From the NCBI RefSeq assembly GCF_014385435.1, contig NZ_JACSUD010000002.1:1-64000 (forward strand): 64,000 bases of DNA, written 5' to 3'. A model generated the notes under the pieces. The model was not told where the DNA came from. It saw only the letters and a program-made list of their open reading frames with translations, and did no database searches. How positions within the stretch are numbered: the stretch's first letter is position 1; each line of letters begins with the position of its first letter. This stretch comes from Alloprevotella sp. Lung230 (GTDB lineage Bacteria > Bacteroidota > Bacteroidia > Bacteroidales > Bacteroidaceae). The position numbers were made by a program, and so were the translations under genes. This document shows, in pieces, positions 33,178 through 40,118 of the stretch.

Positions 33178-34465
33178 AATTTATAGTACTTGGAAGTGGG
33201 TTCCTTCACTTTACTTTGTCGAAGGAATACCCTATATCATTGTGGGCAGTGTGGCCTTAATACTCTTTAAGCGCATGGGGTTGTCCGACACCGCCTGTAC
33301 AGCCTATACCTCTTGGCTGGCCTTACCTTGGGCCATTAAGCCCATTTGGAGTCCGTTCATTGACATCTTTAAGACCAAACGTTGGTGGATTATAACGATG
33401 CAGGCTGTCATAGGTATCGCTTTGGGCACAATCGCTTTCACGCTCCCCACGTCCTTCTTCCTGCAAGCTGCTCTTGCTTTGTTTTTTCTTATTGCCTTCA
33501 GCAGTGCCACCCACGATATTGCAGCTGATGGGTTCTATATGCTGGCGCAAGATGAGCAGCAACAAGCCCTTAATGTTGGGGTGCGCAGCACTTTCTATCG
33601 TCTTGCCACAATCTTTAGTGAGGGGCTGCTGTTGATGCTCATCGGATTGCTTGAAGTTTATACGCGAAAATCAGTTGTGGCTTGGAGTTGGGGACTTGGA
33701 GCGATTGGATTGCTTTTCTTCCTCATCGCTGCTTACCATAACTGGGCACTTCCTCGTGTAAAAGAAGACCAAGGCACCTCATCGGATAACATTTCTGTTC
33801 GTGAGGTGATGGAGCAGTTTTTAGAGACCTTCGCTGTATTTTTCCGCAAGCCTCACGCCCTCATAGCGATGGCATTCCTCTTGATTTATCGACTGCCGGA
33901 AGCTATTTTGGTGAAACTCACCCCACTTTTTTTGTCCGAACGAATGAGCCAAGGCGGTCTCGGATTGACCACTTCGGAATATGGTTTTGTAAAAGGAACA
34001 GTCGGCGTTATCGGACTCACCTTCGGAGGGATTATTGGAGGCATTCTCGTTTCTCGCGATGGGTTTGCACGCTGGAAATGGCCCATGGCGTTGTCGATGT
34101 CACTACCCAACATCTTCTACGTCCTACTGGCCTATTATCAACCCCACAACTTACTATGTATCAATTTGGCAGTTGGCATTGAGCAGTTTGGCTATGGATT
34201 TGGTTTTACGCTTTATATGCTTTATATGCTTTACTTCTCCCAAGGAGCGCTAAAAACGGCCCACTATGCCATCTGTACAGCCTTTATGGCCTTGAGCATG
34301 ATTATACCCGGCTTGTTTTCCGGCTGGATTGCCGACCACCTTGGCTATTACAATAGCTTCATCCTTGTGATGTTGCTCATTCCTCTGTCGTTTTTTGTGT
34401 GTCATCTTATTCGTGTGCCGGCAGACTTCGGACAGAAAGCGAAAGAAGAGAGTGACACAATATAA
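33170..34465 (+). CDS. AmpG-like MFS permease
   Basis: 431 residues with about twelve membrane helices. The N-terminus ([35 protein letters not shown]) matches the AmpG branch of the major facilitator superfamily, which imports GlcNAc-anhydroMurNAc(-peptides) released during wall turnover. A conserved early-helix [16 protein letters not shown] follows. Its ATG lies within the last codons of the fusion gene, so the two proteins are translationally coupled. That is the main reason to link the fusion with muropeptide recycling. Substrate is inferred from family only. Confidence 0.85.
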   Translation: MSRIYSTWKWVPSLYFVEGIPYIIVGSVALILFKRMGLSDTACTAYTSWLALPWAIKPIWSPFIDIFKTKRWWIITMQAVIGIALGTIAFTLPTSFFLQAALALFFLIAFSSATHDIAADGFYMLAQDEQQQALNVGVRSTFYRLATIFSEGLLLMLIGLLEVYTRKSVVAWSWGLGAIGLLFFLIAAYHNWALPRVKEDQGTSSDNISVREVMEQFLETFAVFFRKPHALIAMAFLLIYRLPEAILVKLTPLFLSERMSQGGLGLTTSEYGFVKGTVGVIGLTFGGIIGGILVSRDGFARWKWPMALSMSLPNIFYVLLAYYQPHNLLCINLAVGIEQFGYGFGFTLYMLYMLYFSQGALKTAHYAICTAFMALSMIIPGLFSGWIADHLGYYNSFILVMLLIPLSFFVCHLIRVPADFGQKAKEESDTI

Positions 34466-34581
34466 TCATTTGAACCTTTCGCCTGCACACTATTGGAAGG
34501 GAGGGAAAGAAAATCTGCAAGCTTTTATTTTTTTTGTTTTTCTCTTGAAGAAAATAGGCTCAATAGCTTTCAAAATAGATT

Positions 34582-34597
34582 TATCTTTGTATCTTTG
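34582..34597 (+). promoter_or_regulatory. overlapping -7 boxes upstream of DUF4494
   Basis: TATCTTTG occurs twice in tandem (34582-34589 and 34590-34597), about 80 bp before the DUF4494 start. No exact TTTG lies at the ideal -33 spacing. Confidence 0.5.
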
Positions 34598-34674
34598 CAA
34601 AGTCTCAATGGCAGAATTTGCCTTCTGACAAGTCTTTAATATCAAATTATCTTCTCAACGAAATTATCACTCAC

Positions 34675-35130
34675 ATGGCAGAATGGTTTGAATGCAAAAT
34701 AAAGTATGAGCGCACGATGGAAAATGGCATGCTCAAAAAAGTAAATGAGCCCTACCTCGTGGATGCGCTGAACTTCACGGAGGCCGAACGGCGTATTACC
34801 GAAGAAATTGCCCCCTTCATGATGGGAGAATTTCAGGTAAGCGACATAAAGCGTGCACGTTTTGCCGAAATCTTTGAAACCACTGACGAAAGTGCTGACC
34901 GCTGGTTCAAAGCCAAACTCACTTTTGTCACCCTCGACGAAAAAACTGGTAAAGAAAAAAAATCATCCCACAACATTTTGGTACAATCCTCTGATTTGCG
35001 TGACGCTGTCAAACGTTTAGATGAAGGGATGAAGGGCTCGATGATGGACTATGTGATTTCATCTCTTGCAGAAACTCCTTTGATGGGCGTTTTCCACTAT
35101 AAGGTCGACATCCCTGAAAAGAGTGAATGA
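34675..35130 (+). CDS. DUF4494 protein
   Basis: 151 residues from ATG 34675 (MAEWFECKIKYERT); the frame is open to 34618 but family members begin here. It matches DUF4494, a small cytoplasmic family of Bacteroidota with WFECKIKYE at the start, FTEAERRITEEIAPFM near residue 37 and IKRARFAEIF. Function unknown. The next gene, a PLP-homeostasis protein, either overlaps it (GTG at 35123) or starts 19 bp later (ATG at 35150), so they are co-transcribed. Confidence 0.85.
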   Translation: MAEWFECKIKYERTMENGMLKKVNEPYLVDALNFTEAERRITEEIAPFMMGEFQVSDIKRARFAEIFETTDESADRWFKAKLTFVTLDEKTGKEKKSSHNILVQSSDLRDAVKRLDEGMKGSMMDYVISSLAETPLMGVFHYKVDIPEKSE

Positions 35131-35149
35131 TACTCAACCTCCAACTGCC

Positions 35150-35824
35150 ATGCTCACCCCTCTTCAGCAACAACTATTGCAAGTACGTGCGACATTACCT
35201 CAAGACGTAGAACTGGTGGCTGTCTCCAAATTTCATCCTGTGGAGGCCCTTCAAGAAGCCTATGACGCAGGACAGCGTATATTTGGAGAAAGTCGCGTGC
35301 AAGAGTTGGAGCAAAAACGTCCACTAATGCCTGCCGACACACGATGGCACTTCATTGGGCATCTGCAAGCGAACAAGGTGAAATATATTGCACCCTATGT
35401 AGAACTCATACATGCAGTTGACAGCCTTAAGTTGTTGGTAGAAATTGACCGACAAGCCGCGCGCTGTGGACGTATTATTCACTGTTTGCTGCAAGTACAT
35501 GTGGCACAAGAGAATACAAAATATGGCTTTCTCCCTAACGAATTGTTTGATTTCTTGGAAAAAGGAGAGTGGCGAGCACTTTCCAATACCTGTTTAGCCG
35601 GTTTGATGTGTATGGCCACCAATACGGACAACGAGCAACAGATACGTCAAGAGTTCCACCAAGCGAAATCACTTTTCGAGCAAGTAAAAGTACGCTATTT
35701 CTCCAAGGTACCCACTTTCTCCCAATGCTCTTGGGGAATGAGCGATGACTACCCAATTGCTATAGAAGAAGGGAGTACACTGATACGAGTAGGATCAAAA
35801 ATCTTTGGAGAACGGCACTATTAG
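35150..35824 (+). CDS. YggS/PROSC-family PLP homeostasis protein
   Basis: 224 residues from ATG 35150; an in-frame GTG at 35123 overlapping the DUF4494 gene is possible but adds residues not usual in the family. It carries PLP on the Lys of VAVSKFHP (Lys27). Other signatures: IFGESRVQELEQK, WHFIGHLQANKVKYI and LSMGMSDDY-like SWGMSDDYPIAI near the C-terminus. It buffers cellular pyridoxal phosphate; no known catalytic reaction. Part of the DUF4494-YggS-TPR gene run. Confidence 0.93.
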   Translation: MLTPLQQQLLQVRATLPQDVELVAVSKFHPVEALQEAYDAGQRIFGESRVQELEQKRPLMPADTRWHFIGHLQANKVKYIAPYVELIHAVDSLKLLVEIDRQAARCGRIIHCLLQVHVAQENTKYGFLPNELFDFLEKGEWRALSNTCLAGLMCMATNTDNEQQIRQEFHQAKSLFEQVKVRYFSKVPTFSQCSWGMSDDYPIAIEEGSTLIRVGSKIFGERHY

Positions 35825-35832
35825 CGATTACT

Positions 35833-36105
35833 ATGAAAACTTTTAAGCGCATTCAGCAGCTTATTGAACAACAAGATCTAAATGTGGCAGAACAGCAACT
35901 ATTTTCTGCCTCAAAAGAGGAACTTTCTCCTGCCGAACATCACTATCTTTTAGGGCTGATTTGGGCAAAGCGTGCAGACTGGAAGCAAGCGAAGAGTCAT
36001 TTTCTCGAAGCTGTTGCCCTTGACCCAAAAAGCCCGGCTCAATCTCCACTTGAGATGCTGACGAACATCTATGACTACTATTATAAAGACAATTTAAATC
36101 CTTAA
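35833..36105 (+). CDS. small TPR protein
   Basis: 90 residues, one to two tetratricopeptide repeats: AEHHYLLGLIWAKRADWKQA and KSHFLEAVALDPKSPAQ. Cytoplasmic, no signal. 8 bp after the YggS gene and 13 bp before the ferredoxin subunit ATG, so it may be the head of the vor/kor operon or the tail of the previous one. In Bacteroidales a small TPR protein commonly precedes this ferredoxin gene. A protein-protein adaptor at best. Confidence 0.8.
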   Translation: MKTFKRIQQLIEQQDLNVAEQQLFSASKEELSPAEHHYLLGLIWAKRADWKQAKSHFLEAVALDPKSPAQSPLEMLTNIYDYYYKDNLNP

Positions 36106-36118
36106 AAATCATTTGTGT

Positions 36119-36349
36119 ATGGCTAAAATCAGAGGTGCTGTGGTCATTGACCAAGAGCGATGTAAAGGATGCAATCTCTGCGTTGTGGCATGCCCAACCC
36201 AAACTCTCGCGCTGAGTACGACAGCCGTCAACCATCATGGCTATGCATTTAGCCAAGATGTTCAGCCCGAAGCTTGCATTGGATGCGCGTCTTGCGCAGA
36301 AGTTTGTCCCGATGCGTGTATTGTAGTTTACAAAATCAAAGAAGGATAA
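36119..36349 (+). CDS. 2-oxoacid:ferredoxin oxidoreductase, ferredoxin-like (delta) subunit
   Basis: 76 residues from ATG 36119. Two classic 4Fe-4S motifs: CKGCNLCVVACP and CIGCASCAEVCP. It is the electron-transfer delta subunit that passes electrons from the TPP site to soluble ferredoxin. It precedes the alpha subunit by 97 bp, a gap that contains a small GGGATATCCC hairpin with T-run. Confidence 0.92.
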   Translation: MAKIRGAVVIDQERCKGCNLCVVACPTQTLALSTTAVNHHGYAFSQDVQPEACIGCASCAEVCPDACIVVYKIKEG

Positions 36350-36360
36350 TTCTTTCAGTC

Positions 36361-36386
36361 AGAAGAGGGATATCCCTTCTTTTCTG
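36361..36386 (+). terminator. possible attenuator/terminator between delta and alpha subunit genes
   Basis: AGAAGAGGGATATCCCTTCT followed by TTTCT. The stem is short (about 8-9 bp) and the loop minimal. It could reduce read-through from the ferredoxin gene or act as an mRNA processing signal. Confidence 0.4.
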
Positions 36387-36446
36387 CCCCTCTTACTGAA
36401 CGAACGACTCCAAGTTCTTATTTTTTCCTTTTGACCCCCCTTGACT

Positions 36447-37520
36447 ATGGAAAAAGAAATAATGCTGTTAAAAGGCAATGAAGCTTTGGCACATGCTGCC
36501 GTGCGTTGTGGATGTGATGCCTACTTTGGCTACCCCATCACCCCGCAAAGCGAAGTGCTGGAAACCTTAGCCGAACTTGCACCTTGGAAAACAACCGGTA
36601 TGGTTGTGCTACAAGCCGAAAGCGAGGTAGCTTCTATCAATATGCTCTATGGAGCTGGTGGCTGTGGCAAACGCGTAATGACATCTTCCGCTAGTGTAGG
36701 AATTGCCCTGATGCAGGAAGGTATCAGCTACATGGTAGGAGCTGAGGTGCCCTCTTTGATTGTCAATGTGCAACGTGGCGGCCCCGGCCTGGGAACCATT
36801 CAGCCTTCTCAGAGTGACTATAACCAAGCGACTCGTGGAGGCGGCAATGGTGACTACGAAATGATAGTGCTCGCCCCCAATAGTGTGCAAGAGATGGCTG
36901 ATTTCGTAGGGTTGGGCTTTGACTTAGCGTTCAAATATCGCAATCCTGTCATTATGCTCGCCGATGGCGTCATCGGCCAGATGATGGAGAAAGTCGAATT
37001 GCAACCTCAACAAGAGCGACTCTCTGATGAGGAGATTGCTCACCGCTACCCTTGGGCGACTACGGGATGCCGACAGCGTAAGCCCAATGTCATCACCTCC
37101 GTAGAGTTGCAACCCGAGATTATGGAAAAGCACAACCTCCATCTGCAAGCTAAATATCAAGAGATGGAGCAGAATGAAGTGCGCTACGAGTGGTCGGGCT
37201 CTGACCATCCTGTGCTTGGTATTGTGGCTTTTGGTTCGGCAGCACGCATCTCCCAGAAAGTGGTAGACTTAGCTCACGAAGAGGGCATCGAGGTGCGTCT
37301 CTTACGCCCCATCACGCTGTGGCCTTTCCCAAAGGCTGCTGTACGTGAAATGGCGGCTCAGGTCAAAGGCATTCTGACGGTCGAAATCAACGCCGGCCAG
37401 ATGGTAAACGATGTCCGCTTAGTGGTCGAAGGGCGTGTACCGGTCGAACACTATGGCCGTTTAGGCGGCATCGTGCCCAGTCCGAATGAGATTTTAAGAA
37501 AACTGAAATCCATGCTCTAA
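36447..37520 (+). CDS. vorB: 2-oxoacid:ferredoxin oxidoreductase alpha subunit (VorB/KorA type)
   Basis: 357 residues from ATG 36447. Signature GNEALAHAAVRCGCDAYFGY and GYPITPQSEVLE at the N-terminus, AESEVASINMLYGAGGCGKR, and the C-terminal domain with FGSAARI. It belongs to the 2-oxoisovalerate/2-oxoglutarate:ferredoxin oxidoreductase group that oxidatively decarboxylates branched-chain or 2-oxo acids to acyl-CoA with reduction of ferredoxin. Whether the natural substrate is 2-oxoglutarate or branched-chain oxoacids cannot be settled by eye. Followed 2 bp later by a 79-residue membrane protein gene. Confidence 0.9.
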   Translation: MEKEIMLLKGNEALAHAAVRCGCDAYFGYPITPQSEVLETLAELAPWKTTGMVVLQAESEVASINMLYGAGGCGKRVMTSSASVGIALMQEGISYMVGAEVPSLIVNVQRGGPGLGTIQPSQSDYNQATRGGGNGDYEMIVLAPNSVQEMADFVGLGFDLAFKYRNPVIMLADGVIGQMMEKVELQPQQERLSDEEIAHRYPWATTGCRQRKPNVITSVELQPEIMEKHNLHLQAKYQEMEQNEVRYEWSGSDHPVLGIVAFGSAARISQKVVDLAHEEGIEVRLLRPITLWPFPKAAVREMAAQVKGILTVEINAGQMVNDVRLVVEGRVPVEHYGRLGGIVPSPNEILRKLKSML

Positions 37521-37522
37521 CT

Positions 37523-37762
37523 ATGTCCAATCGCATTCCAATTCAAGACGAAAAGGCTCGTCGCCAAAGACGTTTGCTCAGTCTTCGCAACTGGCTCAAT
37601 GGTGTGTTTATGCTGCTTGCGCTTATTGCCATCATCGGTGTGCTTCTCTTTAAGGCCGGCGACATCAGGCTCTATATCAGCTACGGCATAGCCATTCTGG
37701 CCATACTCGTCAAGATGGTAGAGGCCATATTTCGTATGCCTGGAATTTTCAATAAGTTATAG
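37523..37762 (+). CDS. small two-span membrane protein inside the vor/kor operon
   Basis: 79 residues. A basic N-terminus (DEKARRQRRLLSLRNWL) and two hydrophobic helices (GVFMLLALIAIIGVLLF and YISYGIAILAILVKMVEAIF). It sits between the alpha and beta subunit genes with 2-bp gaps on both sides, so it is made with the complex. Similar small proteins occupy this slot in other Bacteroidales as far as I recall. It could tether the soluble oxidoreductase to the membrane near NQR or Rnf. Function inferred only from position. Confidence 0.8.
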   Translation: MSNRIPIQDEKARRQRRLLSLRNWLNGVFMLLALIAIIGVLLFKAGDIRLYISYGIAILAILVKMVEAIFRMPGIFNKL

Positions 37763-37764
37763 CC

Positions 37765-38538
37765 ATGACAAAAGAAGAAATCATACAGCAGGGGCAAGTC
37801 GCTTACAAAAGCTCATCTTTGCTCAACAAAAATACGATGCACTACTGCCCAGGGTGTTCCCATGGGGTGGTTCATAAGTTGGTGGCTGAGGTCATCGAAG
37901 AGATGGAACTCGGCGACAAGTCGGTGGGTGTCAGTCCTGTGGGATGCGGTGTCTTCATGTACAAATACCTCGACATCGACTTCCAAGAGGCGGCTCACGG
38001 GCGCGCTGCTGCGGTGGCCACAGCCATCAAGCGCGTCTTGCCAAACCATCTCGTTTTCACTTATCAAGGAGATGGAGACGCTGCCGGTATCGGTACCAAC
38101 GAAACGCTCCATGCGCTCAACCGCGGTGAAGGCATTACCATCATCTTTATCAACAATGCCATCTACGGCATGACCGGTGGACAAATGGCCCCTACGACCC
38201 TACTGGGACAAGTTACGGCCACAAGCCCTTATGGACGCGAACCGGCCATCCACGGCTACCCTCTCAAACTCTCGGAAATGGCAGCTATGCTCGAAGGTAC
38301 AGCTTATGTCACACGACAGAGTGTAGAGACTGTGGCTGCCATCAAGAAGACCAAGAAAGCCATTCGTAAGGCTTTTGAACTTTCGATGGAGCATAAAGGC
38401 TCCTGCTTGGTCGAAGTTGTGGCCACTTGTTCCTCCGGTTGGAAGCTTCCCCCCGTCAAGGCCAATGAGTGGATGAAAGAAAACATGTTTCCCTATTATC
38501 CAAAGGGCGATCTGAAGGATATCACCAAAGTACAATAG
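37765..38538 (+). CDS. 2-oxoacid:ferredoxin oxidoreductase beta subunit
   Basis: 257 residues. TPP-binding subunit: HYCPGCSHGVVHKL near residue 27 supplies the CxxC of the iron-sulfur cluster, and TYQGDGDAAGIGTNETLHAL ... IIFINNAIYGMTGGQ is the thiamine-diphosphate/Mg motif (GDG...NN). Sits 2 bp after the small membrane protein and 2 bp before the gamma subunit. Confidence 0.93.
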   Translation: MTKEEIIQQGQVAYKSSSLLNKNTMHYCPGCSHGVVHKLVAEVIEEMELGDKSVGVSPVGCGVFMYKYLDIDFQEAAHGRAAAVATAIKRVLPNHLVFTYQGDGDAAGIGTNETLHALNRGEGITIIFINNAIYGMTGGQMAPTTLLGQVTATSPYGREPAIHGYPLKLSEMAAMLEGTAYVTRQSVETVAAIKKTKKAIRKAFELSMEHKGSCLVEVVATCSSGWKLPPVKANEWMKENMFPYYPKGDLKDITKVQ

Positions 38539-38540
38539 TT

Positions 38541-39080
38541 ATGACACAAGAAATCATCATTGCCGGATTTGGCGGACAAGGCGTACTCTCTATGGGGAAA
38601 ATTTTGGCTTATGCTGCCTTGATGGAGGGCAAAGAGGTGAGTTGGATGCCCGCTTATGGTCCCGAGCAACGCGGAGGGACAGCCAATGTGACAGTAATCA
38701 TCAGCGATGAAAAAATCTCATCGCCCATCCTTTCAGCCTATGACACAGCCATTCTACTCAACCAGCCTTCCATCGACAAGTTCCAGCCGAAAGTCAAAGC
38801 CAGTGGAGCACTTATCTATGATGGCTTTGGAGTGATGGAGCCCCCCACACGCACTGACATCCACAACTACTGCATGCAGGCGATGAATGCGGCCACTGAA
38901 ATGCGGTTGGCCAAATGCTTCAACATGATTATTTTAGGTGGATTTCTCAAAGTGCATCCGATTGTTGCGATCGAAAGTGTGATGAAGGCCTTGCGCAAAA
39001 CCTTGCCCGAACGCCACCATCATCTGCTCCCCGCCAACGAACAAGCCATTTTGAAGGGAATGGAGCTCATCACCCTCTAA
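38541..39080 (+). CDS. 2-oxoacid:ferredoxin oxidoreductase gamma subunit
   Basis: 179 residues from the ATG at 38541; the open frame extends into the beta gene but the conserved start TQEIIIAGFGGQGVLSMGKI begins here. GFGGQGV plus YGPEQRGGTANVTV are the signatures of the gamma/catalytic subunit. Last gene of the operon. Normal size. Confidence 0.93.
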   Translation: MTQEIIIAGFGGQGVLSMGKILAYAALMEGKEVSWMPAYGPEQRGGTANVTVIISDEKISSPILSAYDTAILLNQPSIDKFQPKVKASGALIYDGFGVMEPPTRTDIHNYCMQAMNAATEMRLAKCFNMIILGGFLKVHPIVAIESVMKALRKTLPERHHHLLPANEQAILKGMELITL

Positions 39081-39133
39081 ACATTACCAACATTATCTAT
39101 TTAGACTTCACCTCCTAAAATAACAAACTACCT

Positions 39134-39397
39134 ATGGCAAGCAGAAGAAATTTAAAGAAAGTGGTAAAAAACATCTCCGGTGAACTTTTTGCCGATTGTG
39201 TATTACTACGTCTTACCGAGCAAGCCGATCGCACGAAAGTGGAAGAACTGATGCGTGACATCGCCACGATGTACGCAGAGTTTGTGGCACGCATCAACCA
39301 CACCGAAAAAGGCAGCGAAGCTTTGTTCTACAAAAAACTGCGCAAAGAGTTCACCGATACGGTCAATCGTATCCACGAAGAGCTCATCAAGGCTTGA
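39134..39397 (+). CDS. conserved hypothetical protein, Bacteroidales
   Basis: 87 residues, soluble, basic N-terminus (ASRRNLKKVVKNISGELFADC) and helical charged rest (KVEELMRDIATMYAEFVARI, KLRKEFTDTVNRIHEELIKA). No catalytic motif. It follows the oxidoreductase operon by 53 bp and is probably expressed with it or alone. I recognise the pattern as a common uncharacterised Bacteroidales protein but cannot name a family. Confidence 0.75.
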   Translation: MASRRNLKKVVKNISGELFADCVLLRLTEQADRTKVEELMRDIATMYAEFVARINHTEKGSEALFYKKLRKEFTDTVNRIHEELIKA

Positions 39398-39459
39398 TTT
39401 CCTTCCTATCTATCTAACGCGTGAGCCTACGCGCCACTTGGGAAAAACTGATTTTCCTT

Positions 39460-39508
39460 CTCGACCTTCACACCTTTGACTGATTAGCTCTTAGGTGTGG
39501 AGGTTGAG
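39460..39508. terminator. long stem-loop downstream of the 87-residue protein
   Basis: CTCGACCTTCACACCT pairs with AGGTGTGGAGGTTGAG, 16 bp with two mismatched or wobble positions. No clean T-run follows, so a rho-independent terminator or an mRNA-stabilising hairpin are both possible. Confidence 0.5.
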
Positions 39509-39542
39509 TGTTGCCTGATGTTATCTTTATTTTACCAACAGC

Positions 39543-40118
39543 ATGTTACAAAAAATCGCACATTACCTTCTGTTTCGTATGATGGGTTGGACTGCAGAGA
39601 TTACCGTTCCTCATCGTGCCAAGTGCATTCTCTGTGTAGCGCCACACACGAGTAACCAGGACTTCCTGATCGGTGAACTGCTCTACACGGCTTTGGGACG
39701 AAAGGCTGGCTTTTTGATGAAAAAAGAATGGTTCTTTTGGCCGCTGGGCATGTGGTTGCGCCATATTGGAGGCGTACCTGTGTTCCGTTCCAAACACGTG
39801 AGTTTGACCGACCAACTCGCTGAGATGGCGCGCAACAGCAGTTATTTCAACCTGGCAGTAACACCCGAAGGCACGCGCTCACGGACAGAAACGTGGAAAC
39901 GAGGCTTCTATTTCATTGCCCAAAAGGCAGATATTCCTATCCAACTTTTTGCCATCGATGCGCAGCACAAAAGGGTTGTCTGCACAAAAGAAGTATTTCC
40001 CACGGGCAATATTGACGCTGATTTCCGTACGATTGTCGATTACTATCGCGCTTTTGACGGATGTGCGTTCCATCCCGAAAAGTTTGCATTAGATACCTCT
40101 TTACCTCCCCTGTCATGA
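39543..40118 (+). CDS. PlsC-like lysophospholipid acyltransferase
   Basis: 191 residues. The acyltransferase H-x4-D motif is HTSNQD (His35, Asp40) and a second motif is GGVPVFRSK, followed by TPEGTRSRTETWKRGFYFIA. It probably transfers an acyl chain to a lysophospholipid or a similar acceptor at the inner face of the membrane. The N-terminal hydrophobic stretch could be a membrane anchor. Its stop overlaps the next start by 4 bp (ATGA). Confidence 0.85.
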   Translation: MLQKIAHYLLFRMMGWTAEITVPHRAKCILCVAPHTSNQDFLIGELLYTALGRKAGFLMKKEWFFWPLGMWLRHIGGVPVFRSKHVSLTDQLAEMARNSSYFNLAVTPEGTRSRTETWKRGFYFIAQKADIPIQLFAIDAQHKRVVCTKEVFPTGNIDADFRTIVDYYRAFDGCAFHPEKFALDTSLPPLS

